Shown here piece by piece: positions 25,793-34,412 of a stretch of DNA of 35,123 nucleotides. A model generated the notes under the pieces. That model did no database searches. It had not been told where the DNA came from and saw only the letters and a list, made by a program, of their open reading frames with translations. The stretch covers positions 1 through 35,123 of the forward strand of contig JAQWSV010000248.1 in the NCBI GenBank assembly GCA_029243005.1, written 5' to 3'. The position numbers and the translations under genes are program-made. Source of the stretch: Woeseiaceae bacterium (GTDB lineage Bacteria; Pseudomonadota; Gammaproteobacteria; Steroidobacterales; Woeseiaceae). Numbering within the stretch: position 1 is the first letter of the stretch; each line of letters begins with the position of its first letter.

Positions 25793-27112
25793 ATGAAAAA
25801 ACGACGAACAGAAAAGCTACAGCTGGCAGCCATGGCATTACTGCTAACAGGTTTGGCCGCTTACACCACTGCAGAACAGCGTGCCACCGAATTCCTACCT
25901 GCATCGACAGTCGACCAGGTCCAGAAACAAATGCGGCGCCTACCGACCGACGACATCTGGTGGACGGTCAACGGCGAGGACATGGCGTGGAATTTCAAGA
26001 ATCTCCATCAGATATTACCCACCGTGAACGTCTACCGGGACGGATCGGTACGCGAGCTCGCCAATCGCCCGATGGGTGAGATTGGCGACTTCGTCGTCGA
26101 TACGCCGGAAGGGAAGATGTCTTTCGACGAGTTTATTGAAAGCGACCAATCGACAGCTATGGGCGTCGTTGTCTTGCACAAAGGTGATATCGTCTACGAA
26201 CGCTATCCGCGTATGCAGCACTATGAAAAACCCGTCTATTGGTCGACATCCAAGGTGTTCCCAGCAACCGTTATTCGCTTGCTCGAAGAGCGTGGCGAAG
26301 TTGACGTCAACAAACCGGTCGATCACTACATTCCGAAACTGGAAGGGTCGAGCTTCGCAGGGACCTCAGTGCGCCACATTCTCGATATGGCCTCGGGCCT
26401 GGACTGTTCGGACGAATACGAAAGTTGGGATTCCTGTTACTACCAGTATTCCATGGCCATCGGTGACGGATTTCGCACAGAAGATGCGCCCGACAACCCC
26501 TACGACTTTGCGGCAACCTATGAAGCGGTTCGCGAATTACCGCCGGGCCAGAAGTTTTCTTATTCCGGCCTGAACACGTTCATCCTCGGCTGGCTGGTCG
26601 AGGAGATCATGGACATGCCGTTTCAGGATGCGTTCTCCAAAGAAATCTGGACGAAGATAGGTGCCGAAGCGGATGCTTCTTATATTGCACCGCGCTACGG
26701 TATCGCGGTTACGCACGGCGGTTTCGTGTCGCGCATGCGCGATCTCGCCCGCTTCGGATTGCTGTTTACGCCGAGCTACACAGTGGTCTCGGACGAACAG
26801 ATCATTTCGGATTCGCATATTGATCTGTTGCGCAATGGCGGCGATCCGGCATTGCTGCGACACGGTGGCGCTACGTATGCGGATGCTGCCGGCATCAAGC
26901 ACAACATTTACCAATGGGATGCCATCTTCGAGAACGACAACTTCTTCAAAGGTGGCTGGGCCGGCCAGGGGCTGGTTGTTAATCCATCGCGCGATACGGT
27001 GGCCGTATTTACAAGCTACTTCAAAGACGATAACTACAGCGAGGTGCCGCTGCAGCGAAAACTATTCGAAGTCCTTGAAGGCATATTCGGCGAGACAGGG
27101 TCAACACGCTGA
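25793..27112 (+). CDS. Exported serine hydrolase (beta-lactamase/esterase fold)
   Basis: A 439-residue penicillin-binding-protein-fold hydrolase. I prefer the ATG at 25793, with AGGA five bases upstream, because it begins a clear signal peptide: basic MKKRRTEKLQ followed by LAAMALLLTGLAAYTTA. The ATG at 25727 with AAGGA is a real alternative adding 22 residues. The SxxK nucleophile is STSK (151-154) and the second motif is YSGLN (257-261). The final motif is GGWAGQG instead of KTG. This favours an esterase or amidase over a beta-lactamase. It starts a second sub-block (hydrolase, SDR, MDR, BCCT) on the same strand as the betaine genes; its substrate could be a betaine ester, but nothing in the sequence proves that. 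Confidence 0.8.
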   Translation: MKKRRTEKLQLAAMALLLTGLAAYTTAEQRATEFLPASTVDQVQKQMRRLPTDDIWWTVNGEDMAWNFKNLHQILPTVNVYRDGSVRELANRPMGEIGDFVVDTPEGKMSFDEFIESDQSTAMGVVVLHKGDIVYERYPRMQHYEKPVYWSTSKVFPATVIRLLEERGEVDVNKPVDHYIPKLEGSSFAGTSVRHILDMASGLDCSDEYESWDSCYYQYSMAIGDGFRTEDAPDNPYDFAATYEAVRELPPGQKFSYSGLNTFILGWLVEEIMDMPFQDAFSKEIWTKIGAEADASYIAPRYGIAVTHGGFVSRMRDLARFGLLFTPSYTVVSDEQIISDSHIDLLRNGGDPALLRHGGATYADAAGIKHNIYQWDAIFENDNFFKGGWAGQGLVVNPSRDTVAVFTSYFKDDNYSEVPLQRKLFEVLEGIFGETGSTR

Positions 27113-27117
27113 GCGAA

Positions 27118-27882
27118 TTGCGCACAGTTCTGGTCACCGGTGGCGCATCGGGTGTTGGCAGAACAATTGCCACTGCGTTCTTGCGCAACGGGGCAAAAGT
27201 CCATGTGCTTGATTCTAGCCAGCAGCATGTCGATGATTTCATCAGCGCTTTTCCCGATGCGTTGGCTACACAATGTGATATCAGCGAACCCGAGGAAATT
27301 GACGCTGCGATTGGGCATCTGGATCGGCTGGATGTGCTCGTGAACAACGCGGGTATTGCCGGACCGGCAGGCAAAGTGGAGACGCTCGATATTGAAGCAT
27401 GGGATCGATGTGTCGACGTCAACCTTAATGGCACTTTTTACGTGACGCGCCAGGCCGTGCCGCTACTGCGGCAGAGCGATACTGGCGTCATCATCAACAT
27501 CGCGTCGAACGCGGGACTCATGGGTTGCCCAGATCGCTCTCCCTACGCCGCTACCAAGTGGGCCATTATCGGCCTGACCAAGACCTGGGCGATGGAACTG
27601 GGACCACAGAACATTCGTGTTAACGCAGTCTGCCCGACGAGCGTCGAGGGAGAGCGAATAGACGGCGTCATCGCTCGAGACGCGAAACGACTGGGTAAGA
27701 CCAAAGATGAGATACGCAACATCTACGAACGACAAAGCTCCATGCGTACGTTTGTCTCTGCCGAGGATGTCGCTGACGTGGTGACCTTCCTTGCCTCGGC
27801 GCAAGCATCGCGGATTTCCGGCCAGGTGCTCGCCGTCGATGGTCATACCGAAACGCTGGCGGTCTGGGCTGAGGAATCATGA
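27118..27882 (+). CDS. Short-chain dehydrogenase/reductase
   Basis: A 254-residue classical SDR. The cofactor motif is TGGASGVG (7-14), NNAG occurs at 76-79, and the catalytic triad residues are Ser130, Tyr143 and Lys147 in SPYAATKWAI. An acidic residue after the second strand (VHVLDSS) suggests NAD rather than NADP. The start is a TTG five bases after the hydrolase stop, with no better codon downstream before the Rossmann motif. The stop overlaps the next gene (ATGA). It probably oxidises a hydroxyl group of a small substrate. SDRs that act on carnitine or hydroxy-acids exist, but I cannot assign one here. Confidence 0.88.
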   Translation: MRTVLVTGGASGVGRTIATAFLRNGAKVHVLDSSQQHVDDFISAFPDALATQCDISEPEEIDAAIGHLDRLDVLVNNAGIAGPAGKVETLDIEAWDRCVDVNLNGTFYVTRQAVPLLRQSDTGVIINIASNAGLMGCPDRSPYAATKWAIIGLTKTWAMELGPQNIRVNAVCPTSVEGERIDGVIARDAKRLGKTKDEIRNIYERQSSMRTFVSAEDVADVVTFLASAQASRISGQVLAVDGHTETLAVWAEES

Positions 27883-28883
27883 GCGACAGCGAATCCATGA
27901 AGGCTGCCTGGTTTGGATCGTTTGGCACTGCAAAGGACGTCCTGCGCGTCGGGGAGTTCGAAAGGCCTGCAGCGGGTCCGGGAGAAGTCCTCGTAAGGCT
28001 GCATACCAGTGGTGTTAACCCTTCCGACGTAAAAAAACGTGCGGGATCGTTTCCTGATCTTCTCGATGCTGGACCTGTCATTCCCAACAGTGACGGCGCT
28101 GGCATTGTCGCCGCCGTCGGCGAGGGCGTCGACAATGCCAGGATCGGAGAGCGTGTCTGGGTCTACCAGGCGCAGTATGCCCGGCATTTTGGGACGGCTG
28201 CAGAGTACGTCGCTATTGATCATTCGCGTGCGCCACGACTCCCGGACAACACGACATTCGAGGTGGGCGCCTGTCTCGGCATTCCTGCAATGACGGCGCA
28301 CCGCTGTGTTTTTTCGGATGGCGATGTCGCCGGTCGCCGATTGCTGATTACGGGCGGTGCAGGTCGCGTTGGACACTACGCAATTCAGTGGGCCAGTCGC
28401 GCAGGCGCATCCGTCATCGCGACTGCCAGCAATGATGCCGACATAGAGACCTGTCGACAGGCCGGTGCCAACATCGTCGTCAATCATCGTTCGGAGAACT
28501 TCGCTGCCGAGGTGCTTGATGCAACCGGCGGCATGTTGGTTGACCGGGTTATCGATGTCGAATTCGGTGCCAACCTAGCGACAATGCTCGAGGTGATTCG
28601 GGTAGGCGGCACTATTACTACGTACTCGTCCACCGTCGTTCCGGAACCGGAACTGCCGTTCTTCCGGATGATGTACAAGGATCTGACGGTTCGGTTTGTG
28701 ATCGTTTATGCAATGCCAGAGTCCGCCAAGCACTTTGCAATAGCCGACATAGAACAAGCCTTACAACGCGACGAACTGATCCATCGCGTTGCTGACACGT
28801 TCTCGCTGGACGATATTGCCGTCGCCAATGAGAATGTCGAAAGCGTTAGTATTCGTGGGTGCGTTGTCCTGACCATCGACTAA
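27879..28883 (+). CDS. Zinc-free MDR oxidoreductase (quinone reductase-like)
   Basis: A 334-residue medium-chain dehydrogenase/reductase. The N-terminal GroES-like domain (about 7-120) shows GPGEVLVRLHTSGVNPSD and IPNSDGAGIVAAVG. The cofactor domain follows with ITGGAGRVGHYAIQWA (157-172). The Cys cluster of zinc-dependent alcohol dehydrogenases is missing, so it belongs to the NADPH:quinone reductase group (QOR). It overlaps the SDR gene by four bases and is likely to act on the same or a following intermediate. A BCCT carrier gene starts 18 bases after its stop. Confidence 0.86.
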   Translation: MSDSESMKAAWFGSFGTAKDVLRVGEFERPAAGPGEVLVRLHTSGVNPSDVKKRAGSFPDLLDAGPVIPNSDGAGIVAAVGEGVDNARIGERVWVYQAQYARHFGTAAEYVAIDHSRAPRLPDNTTFEVGACLGIPAMTAHRCVFSDGDVAGRRLLITGGAGRVGHYAIQWASRAGASVIATASNDADIETCRQAGANIVVNHRSENFAAEVLDATGGMLVDRVIDVEFGANLATMLEVIRVGGTITTYSSTVVPEPELPFFRMMYKDLTVRFVIVYAMPESAKHFAIADIEQALQRDELIHRVADTFSLDDIAVANENVESVSIRGCVVLTID

Positions 28884-28901
28884 GCGGGGTAAGTTAAGGT
28901 T

Positions 28902-30419
28902 ATGGAACATAAGAGGATCGACAAACCGGCGTTTATCTCGAGCGTCGCTATCATTGTGCTTGCCTGCGTGCCACTCGTTTTGTTTCCAGAGGCGGCCGGC
29001 GAGGCCCTTCGGTCACTCTATAACTACATCGCCCAGGAATACGGCGTTATCTTCCTGCTGGCCAGCGTCGGGGCCAATGCATTCCTGATTTGGCTCGCAC
29101 TCAGCCGCTTCGGGCATACGCGACTGGGGGGCAACGCCGATAAACCCGAGTTCGACACAGTCAGCTGGATCGCAATGTTGTTCTGCGCCGGAATTGGCGG
29201 TGGCCTGATTTACTGGTGTGGCACCGAGTGGGCATTTTATTACCAGTCGCCGCCCTTCGGGGTTGAGCCCTACACCGCTGAAGCAGCGGAATGGGCGTCG
29301 ACGTATGGCCTGTTTCACTGGGGCTTCACAGCCTGGGCATTCTATTGCTTACCGACGCTGGCGATCGGCTATCCCTATTACGTCCGCAAAATGGACCACA
29401 TGCGCTTCAGCATCGGCTGCAGTCATTACCTAAAAGGCCGGGAAGTTGGGCCGTTGGCACGTTTCATCGACTTTCTCTTCATCATCGCCATGGTCGGCGG
29501 TGCCGCGACATCGCTCGGTTTCTCGACGCCGATGATTGCCGCCTGTATCTCGTGGCTGTTCGGCATCGAGAACAACTTCACGCTCGAAGTCAGTGTAATG
29601 CTCCTTTGCCTGACGCTGTTTGCCACAAGTGTATGGCTAGGCCTGCGCAAGGGTATTCGGACACTCAGCGACGTCAATCTCAGAATCAGCGTCGTCCTGC
29701 TGTTGTTCATCCTCGTCGTCGGACCGACCGCCTTCCTACTCAAGACCAGCCTAAATGGTGTTGGCCTGATGATCCAGAATCTCGTCCGTATGAATTTCTG
29801 GTCCGACCCCTTCACTGATTCCGGCTTCGTTGAAAACTGGACCGTCTTTTACTGGGCCTGGTGGATCGCGTTCGCGCCGTACGTGGGGATGTTCGTCGCG
29901 CGCATTTCACAGGGAAGAACAATCCGGCAGATCATTGTCGGCATGCTCGTCTTTGGCTCACTGGGTTGCTGGGTGTTCTACATGATCATCGGCAACTACG
30001 CGTTGTTCCTCGAACTGGAGGGCGTCGTTATCAGCACACAGATCATCAATGAACAAAACCAGAGTGCCGCGATTGTCGCCGTGCTTGGTCAGTTGCCGAT
30101 GCCCGCCATTGTGATCGGCATTTTCTGCACGATGGCAATCATATTCGTGGCGACTACCTATGACTCTGCCTCGTACACGCTCGCTTCCAGTGCGACTTTA
30201 CATCTGCCCGCCGGTGACGACCCATCGCGCGGCCATCGTGTCTTCTGGGCGTTTGCATTAGGTGCTCTTCCGATCACTTTGCTGTTCATCGGCGGACTTC
30301 AGGTCATGCAGGTAGTTTTGCTGATCGTGTCGGTACCAATTCTGATCGTCGGTATATTTATGTGTGTTTCACTGGTCCGCTCGTTACAGGAGGATCAGCC
30401 AAAATATCATCCACCGTAA
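28902..30419 (+). CDS. BCCT family transporter
   Basis: A 505-residue carrier with twelve predicted helices. The third-helix motif is AMLFCAGIGGGLIYWCGTEW (residues 91-110, GIGGG at 97-101). FHWGFTAWAFY follows, and the Trp box is FYWAWWIAFAPYVGMFVAR. The GIGGG and CGTEW variants differ from the betaine-type carrier at 11620-13170, so a different substrate is likely (carnitine, choline or another quaternary amine). It is the last gene of the + strand block and probably imports the substrate of the hydrolase-SDR-MDR group. Its last 62 bases overlap the 3' end of the opposite-strand dioxygenase gene. Confidence 0.9.
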   Translation: MEHKRIDKPAFISSVAIIVLACVPLVLFPEAAGEALRSLYNYIAQEYGVIFLLASVGANAFLIWLALSRFGHTRLGGNADKPEFDTVSWIAMLFCAGIGGGLIYWCGTEWAFYYQSPPFGVEPYTAEAAEWASTYGLFHWGFTAWAFYCLPTLAIGYPYYVRKMDHMRFSIGCSHYLKGREVGPLARFIDFLFIIAMVGGAATSLGFSTPMIAACISWLFGIENNFTLEVSVMLLCLTLFATSVWLGLRKGIRTLSDVNLRISVVLLLFILVVGPTAFLLKTSLNGVGLMIQNLVRMNFWSDPFTDSGFVENWTVFYWAWWIAFAPYVGMFVARISQGRTIRQIIVGMLVFGSLGCWVFYMIIGNYALFLELEGVVISTQIINEQNQSAAIVAVLGQLPMPAIVIGIFCTMAIIFVATTYDSASYTLASSATLHLPAGDDPSRGHRVFWAFALGALPITLLFIGGLQVMQVVLLIVSVPILIVGIFMCVSLVRSLQEDQPKYHPP

Positions 30420-31179
30420 TCGTTCTTCCGGCGCCATCTCCCGGATATTTACGATTATTCGCACCTGGATAGGCGTAGCCGTTAATGAATACGCGCCGAT
30501 ACATCGACGACGTATTCTCATAGCTCGCATGCGCGGCATACGGGCCGAACATTAAGACATCTCCGGCCTTGGCGATCAGGGTGACAATGTGTGCATCATG
30601 AAACTGGGGCGGTATTTTTGTAACCGGATTCGGTAAATCATAGTCGTGATCACCAAAATCGACACGACCCCAGGATCCGCTGCCAGGTATGAACTGCAAT
30701 GGTCCACTGTCTGCTGACATATCATCGAGCGCAATAAGTGTTTGCACGAAACTGCCGCAGCCATTGACGTCCGTCCACGTACCGTTTCCCTTGTCGCGGT
30801 GCTGGATGTCTTGGTGCCAACCGAATATGACGCCGTCATTGGGTCGCTTGAAGTGTGCCTGGCTCAATAACTGCTCGATGCTCGTGCTGCCCAGCAACTG
30901 AGCAGCCGGCACAGTCAGCCGCGGGTCTGCACCAATAGAGAGAAGATACGGTTGTGACCCACCGGCCCAGACGACACGCTTGATAACCTGCTCACCGTCT
31001 TTCCGGCCCAGTACAAATTGCGAGCCATTCCGCAGCCCAGTTTCCTCCATATCGGCCGACATCGACTCGAGCGCATCGAAGCACTGCCGCATTTGCTCAA
31101 TTTCATGCACATTGAAGAGGGATGGGATAACGATCAAGCCAATGTCGTCATATTCCTTAACCTGCTCCCTAGTCAGCAT
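30358..31179 (-). CDS. PhyH-family Fe(II)/2-oxoglutarate dioxygenase
   Basis: A 273-residue phytanoyl-CoA dioxygenase-like enzyme. The iron site is complete: WHQD (His122, Asp124) and AAHASYEN (His217). Arg229 in YRRVFINGY is in the position that binds 2-oxoglutarate. Family patterns also include LTREQVKEYDDIGLIVIPSLF at the start and IALDDMSADSGPLQFIPGSG. Enzymes of this family hydroxylate small molecules such as ectoine, phosphonates (PhnY) or acyl-CoA; the substrate here is open. It converges on the BCCT gene, with 62 bases of shared 3' sequence. No clear ribosome-binding site precedes the ATG at 31179. Confidence 0.87.
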   Translation of the reverse strand: MLTREQVKEYDDIGLIVIPSLFNVHEIEQMRQCFDALESMSADMEETGLRNGSQFVLGRKDGEQVIKRVVWAGGSQPYLLSIGADPRLTVPAAQLLGSTSIEQLLSQAHFKRPNDGVIFGWHQDIQHRDKGNGTWTDVNGCGSFVQTLIALDDMSADSGPLQFIPGSGSWGRVDFGDHDYDLPNPVTKIPPQFHDAHIVTLIAKAGDVLMFGPYAAHASYENTSSMYRRVFINGYAYPGANNRKYPGDGAGRTITVDDILADPPVTSGPVKHT

Positions 31180-31593
31180 AAAACTATCGTTTAACTCAGA
31201 CCGACCAGGTGATGCCGCCAGCTGGCGCGCGGCGCCAACCCCTTGTCGTTACTGGCGGCGGTGATGACAGCAACTCTTGGCTCGGCAATTTGTATATCCG
31301 TTATCATTTTTGAAGTGGTCTTGCGGCCATTTTACCAGATTGTGCTTTCTTCTTTTACCTATACAGCATGATCTGGAAATCGGTAAAGTGAGGATGTGCA
31401 CCGTATCGAACGACTGATTGCTTCGCTGCTCTCGCAATGACGGACGCGCAACTCTGACACAACGTCGGCGCTGTCGCAGGTACCTGCCGATTAAATCCAC
31501 GGATCGCAACAGGCAGATCAAATGTGAATGTATTTTTTCCCTGACTTGATCTATTTTGGGACTATGGAGTTCAAACTTGGAGGAATCATAACA
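31180..31593. other. Intergenic region between two divergent genes
   Basis: This 414-base stretch holds the upstream regions of the dioxygenase gene (leftward) and the alpha/beta hydrolase gene (rightward). It is more AT-rich than its surroundings around 31290-31370 and 31520-31560. It contains one palindromic repeat (31416-31441, listed separately), a GGAGGA ribosome-binding site at 31579-31584 and an 8-base inverted repeat (GCCGCCAG at 31214, CTGGCGGC at 31252). I see no convincing coding sequence or standard promoter pair. Confidence 0.6.
31416..31441. repeat. Palindromic interspersed-repeat-like element
   Basis: The segment GATTGCTTCGCTGCTCTCGC followed by AATGAC reads on the other strand as GTCATTGCGAG...GAAGCAATC. 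This resembles a short palindromic sequence that recurs between genes in many bacterial genomes. TTGC and GCAA arms frame the core. Only one copy is in the window, so the repeat nature rests on resemblance. Confidence 0.4.
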
Positions 31594-32592
31594 ATGCGCC
31601 TTCGTTCCAATCACTCGCTTTCCTTGCTTACCTTGTTAACGGCGATCGCTGTTTCCATATCCGGCCCAGTCCTAGCCCAATCCGGGCCACCAGATTCCCC
31701 ACCCGCCGACTGGGGTCCGATCTCAATCAACCTTGAAGAGTATGAGTACCCCTACCCGGTTGAGCACATGGATTTCAGGGTCTACGGTCAGGACGTGCGT
31801 ATTGCCTACATGGACGTAGCGCCGACCGGTCCGGCCAACGGCCGCACCGTTATTTTTCACCACGGCGGCTTCTACTACAGCTGGTACTGGGAAGATCAGA
31901 TCAGGGCCCTGAGCGAAGCCGGTTACCGGGTTATCGCCAAGGACCGCCTGGGATGGGGTAAATCTGCAAAGCCGACCATCCCCTATAGCATCAGCCTTTG
32001 GGCATCCAACACGGCGCGGCTCATGGATTACCTGGGCATTGAACAGGCCGCACTGGTGGGGCATTCGATCGGCGGCCAGATGGTCACCCGCTTTGCCTTT
32101 CTCTACCCGGAACGGATCACGCACCTGGTGACCGTCAACCAGATCGGCCTGACCGATCGACGCGGGGGCCGTGGCTTCGAACCGTTAACCGGTGACGAAT
32201 ATACCAACCCGGACATGGATGCTGTTTATGCCTCGTTGCTGGCATGGGCGGACCGAAATTACGTGCAGTGGCGCCCGGAATACCAGGAGCACATGCGCCT
32301 CCGTTACGGTTACCAGCTCAGCGGTGACTGGCCGCGCATGTACTACGTCTACAGGCTGACCGGGAATATGCGAAACATGGATACCATCGTCAATGACTGG
32401 CAGCACATCGAAACGCCAACGCTGATCCTGGGCGGTGAAGAGGACTATCCGACCTTCGCGGAAGAAGCCTGGAATGCTGCGAGCATCCTGCCCAACGGTG
32501 ACGTGTTCCTGATTCCGAACGTCGGTCACAACCCGCATGAAGAAGCGCCCGAGGTTCTGACCAGAGAGTTGCTCAGGTTCCTTGGGACCTAG
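31594..32592 (+). CDS. Exported alpha/beta hydrolase
   Basis: A 332-residue alpha/beta-fold hydrolase. The ATG at 31594 follows GGAGGA at a spacing of nine bases and starts a signal peptide that ends VLA|Q near residue 28; the longer ORF start is not needed. The oxyanion region is IFHHGGFYYSWYWE (HGG 90-92). The nucleophile elbow is VGHSIGG (Ser158), an acid is likely in LGGEEDYPTF, and the His is in VGHNPHEE (His312). KDRLGWGKSAKP is typical of the epoxide hydrolase/haloperoxidase-like branch. It probably acts on a small ester or similar compound in the periplasm. It appears to be a single-gene unit. Confidence 0.85.
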   Translation: MRLRSNHSLSLLTLLTAIAVSISGPVLAQSGPPDSPPADWGPISINLEEYEYPYPVEHMDFRVYGQDVRIAYMDVAPTGPANGRTVIFHHGGFYYSWYWEDQIRALSEAGYRVIAKDRLGWGKSAKPTIPYSISLWASNTARLMDYLGIEQAALVGHSIGGQMVTRFAFLYPERITHLVTVNQIGLTDRRGGRGFEPLTGDEYTNPDMDAVYASLLAWADRNYVQWRPEYQEHMRLRYGYQLSGDWPRMYYVYRLTGNMRNMDTIVNDWQHIETPTLILGGEEDYPTFAEEAWNAASILPNGDVFLIPNVGHNPHEEAPEVLTRELLRFLGT

Positions 32593-32754
32593 CGCTTTGT
32601 GAAAAAACGCGCATCTCCTCCCTTGGCTACTTGTGCCTGTAATGCACAGGTTTCGGCCGCTCAACTATTCCCGGATCCTTGCAGTTGAGCGGCTGGTTAT
32701 CGACGGCGCAGCCCTATCAACGAGACGACAACAACCATTCTTATAACGCTGGTC

Positions 32755-34218
32755 GTGTACAAATTGATCCTGATCGGGATTGGTCTCTGGGCATCGCGAC
32801 GCGTCAAAGATGAAGCGGATTTTCTGGTCGGTGGCCGCGGACTCGGCGCCGTGGTCGCTGGCATGTCCTATGCCGCCAGCACGTCGTCGGCCTGGGCCCT
32901 GCTCGGCTTTTCCGGTTTTGTGTTTGCGGTCGGCTTGTCCGCGCTGTGGATGTTGCCCGGCATCTGGGGCGGCTACGTCATTATGTGGGTCTGGTTCGGT
33001 CCGCGAATCCGCGAAGAATCCAGCCGCAATGCATTGATTACGCCAACTGAATTCCTGACGGCCAATGTGGATGCACGTGCAGCGAAACAGATCGCTGCAC
33101 TCGCCGCCTTATTAATCGCGTTTTGCTTCGTGTTTTATATCGCAGCGCAGTTTGCGGCAGCAGCACAGGCCTTTGTTACCAACTTTCAGATGAACCTGGG
33201 CAGCAGCATCGTAGTCAGTGCGTCGATCATCCTGATCTATTGCCTGCTCGGCGGATTCTGGGCGGCGAGCGTCACGGATACACTACAAGGATTCGTCATG
33301 ATAGCGGTGGCCGTGCTCGTGCCGACGCTCGCCGTCATCGAGGCCGGTGGTCCGGGGCAGATCATTGACACGCTCTGGCAGACGGATTCGACGTTCACCC
33401 GGTGGTCGGGCGGCTACTCTGGATTCCTCCTGCTTGGTCTCGTCTTTGGGCTGAGTGGGGTCGGCATTGGCACCTTTGGCCAGCCACACCTGCTGTCGCG
33501 GCTGATGGCCGTCAAAGGTGATCGCGAAAGACGGAACGGATTCATGATTGCGCTTACCTGGGCTGTCCTTATCTACGTTGGCATGGCCTGGCTAGCACTC
33601 GCTGCCCGCAGTCTCGCGTTGACGCCGGACGCGACCGAGCAAATCTTCTACATCCTTGCTGAACAACTGCTCCCGCCGATCCTCGCCGGCATTGTCGTAG
33701 CAGCGATCCTGTCCGCAGTCATGTCGACCGTCGACTCCCTCCTGCTGGCAGCATCCGCAGCCGTATCTCACGATCTCAACCTCGCCGACAGATTCCAGAT
33801 GCGCGAGATCCTGGTGTCCCGCATCGTCATGACCGGTATCGTCGTACTCGCGGTCGTACTCGCCGTGGTGCTGCCGGACACGATTTTCAATCGTGTGTTA
33901 TTTGCGTGGAGCGCACTCGGCGCGGCCTTTGGTCCGATCGTCGCTGCTCGCGTGATGAATCTCGAACCCCCCGCGATCGCCCGCATCTGGAGCATCATTG
34001 TCGGTTTTGGGCTAACGGTCTTATTCTACTCGTACGGTACCCTGCACCTGGAACTGGTGGATGGCACGATCAATCGCTTCTTTACGAAACTCGCGCACCT
34101 GCCGGGCGATCCATTCGAAAGACTGATCCCGTTTATTCCAGCATTCCTGATCGTGTACTTCTGGCCACAAACGAAGGCTACGCGCGGCGACTACTCCGCC
34201 TCCAGCGGCTCCTCGTAA
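32755..34218 (+). CDS. Sodium:solute symporter (SSS/PutP-like)
   Basis: A 487-residue sodium-coupled carrier with about thirteen helices. The core signatures are DFLVGGRGLGAVVAGMSYAAS (near the start), YCLLGGFWAASVTDTLQGF and ILSAVMSTVDSLLLAASAA, the last being the SSS motif around the sodium site. It is closest to the PutP-like branch, so proline or a related amino acid or betaine is plausible. The listed start is GTG at 32755, but similarity to the family continues upstream as TTTILITLVV, and no canonical start codon is found there (see findings). Its last 28 bases overlap the opposite-strand MFS remnant. Confidence 0.85.
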   Translation: MYKLILIGIGLWASRRVKDEADFLVGGRGLGAVVAGMSYAASTSSAWALLGFSGFVFAVGLSALWMLPGIWGGYVIMWVWFGPRIREESSRNALITPTEFLTANVDARAAKQIAALAALLIAFCFVFYIAAQFAAAAQAFVTNFQMNLGSSIVVSASIILIYCLLGGFWAASVTDTLQGFVMIAVAVLVPTLAVIEAGGPGQIIDTLWQTDSTFTRWSGGYSGFLLLGLVFGLSGVGIGTFGQPHLLSRLMAVKGDRERRNGFMIALTWAVLIYVGMAWLALAARSLALTPDATEQIFYILAEQLLPPILAGIVVAAILSAVMSTVDSLLLAASAAVSHDLNLADRFQMREILVSRIVMTGIVVLAVVLAVVLPDTIFNRVLFAWSALGAAFGPIVAARVMNLEPPAIARIWSIIVGFGLTVLFYSYGTLHLELVDGTINRFFTKLAHLPGDPFERLIPFIPAFLIVYFWPQTKATRGDYSASSGSS

Positions 34219-34397
34219 TCGCGGTATTTGTCAAGCAGCAACAGGGGCACCGCGCCGACGACAAACAGGACGGACGAGATCAGCAATATCGCGTCATAGT
34301 TGCCGTCGGATTCATAGAAAGCGCCAAACACGGCGGAGCCGAAACCTGCGCCCAGTGCAAAGAAGCCGTACAACGCACCATAGATAGCCACATAGTG
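34191..34397 (-). pseudogene. MFS transporter 3' remnant
   Basis: The frame from about 34397 down to the stop at 34191 codes for the last two helices of an MFS carrier: AIYGALYGFFALGAGFGSAV, then YDAILLISSVLFVVGAVPLLLL. This matches the C-terminal end of MFS proteins. Upstream of it the frame remains open to 34520 but no longer looks like a carrier (HHRSGITSSRQVLLHY). About 340 residues are missing. This is a 5'-truncated fragment, not a small gene. Confidence 0.7.
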
Positions 34398-34412
34398 CAG
34401 CAGTACCTGCCG

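Noticed and set aside
25793-27112. True beta-lactamase (antibiotic resistance)
   Set aside because: The KTG motif is replaced (GGWAGQG here; WGG in 6195-7463), which fits esterase-type members instead.
31214-31259. 8-base inverted repeat (GCCGCCAG / CTGGCGGC) as a terminator or operator
   Set aside because: The 30-base loop and lack of a T-run argue against a terminator, and no known operator fits.
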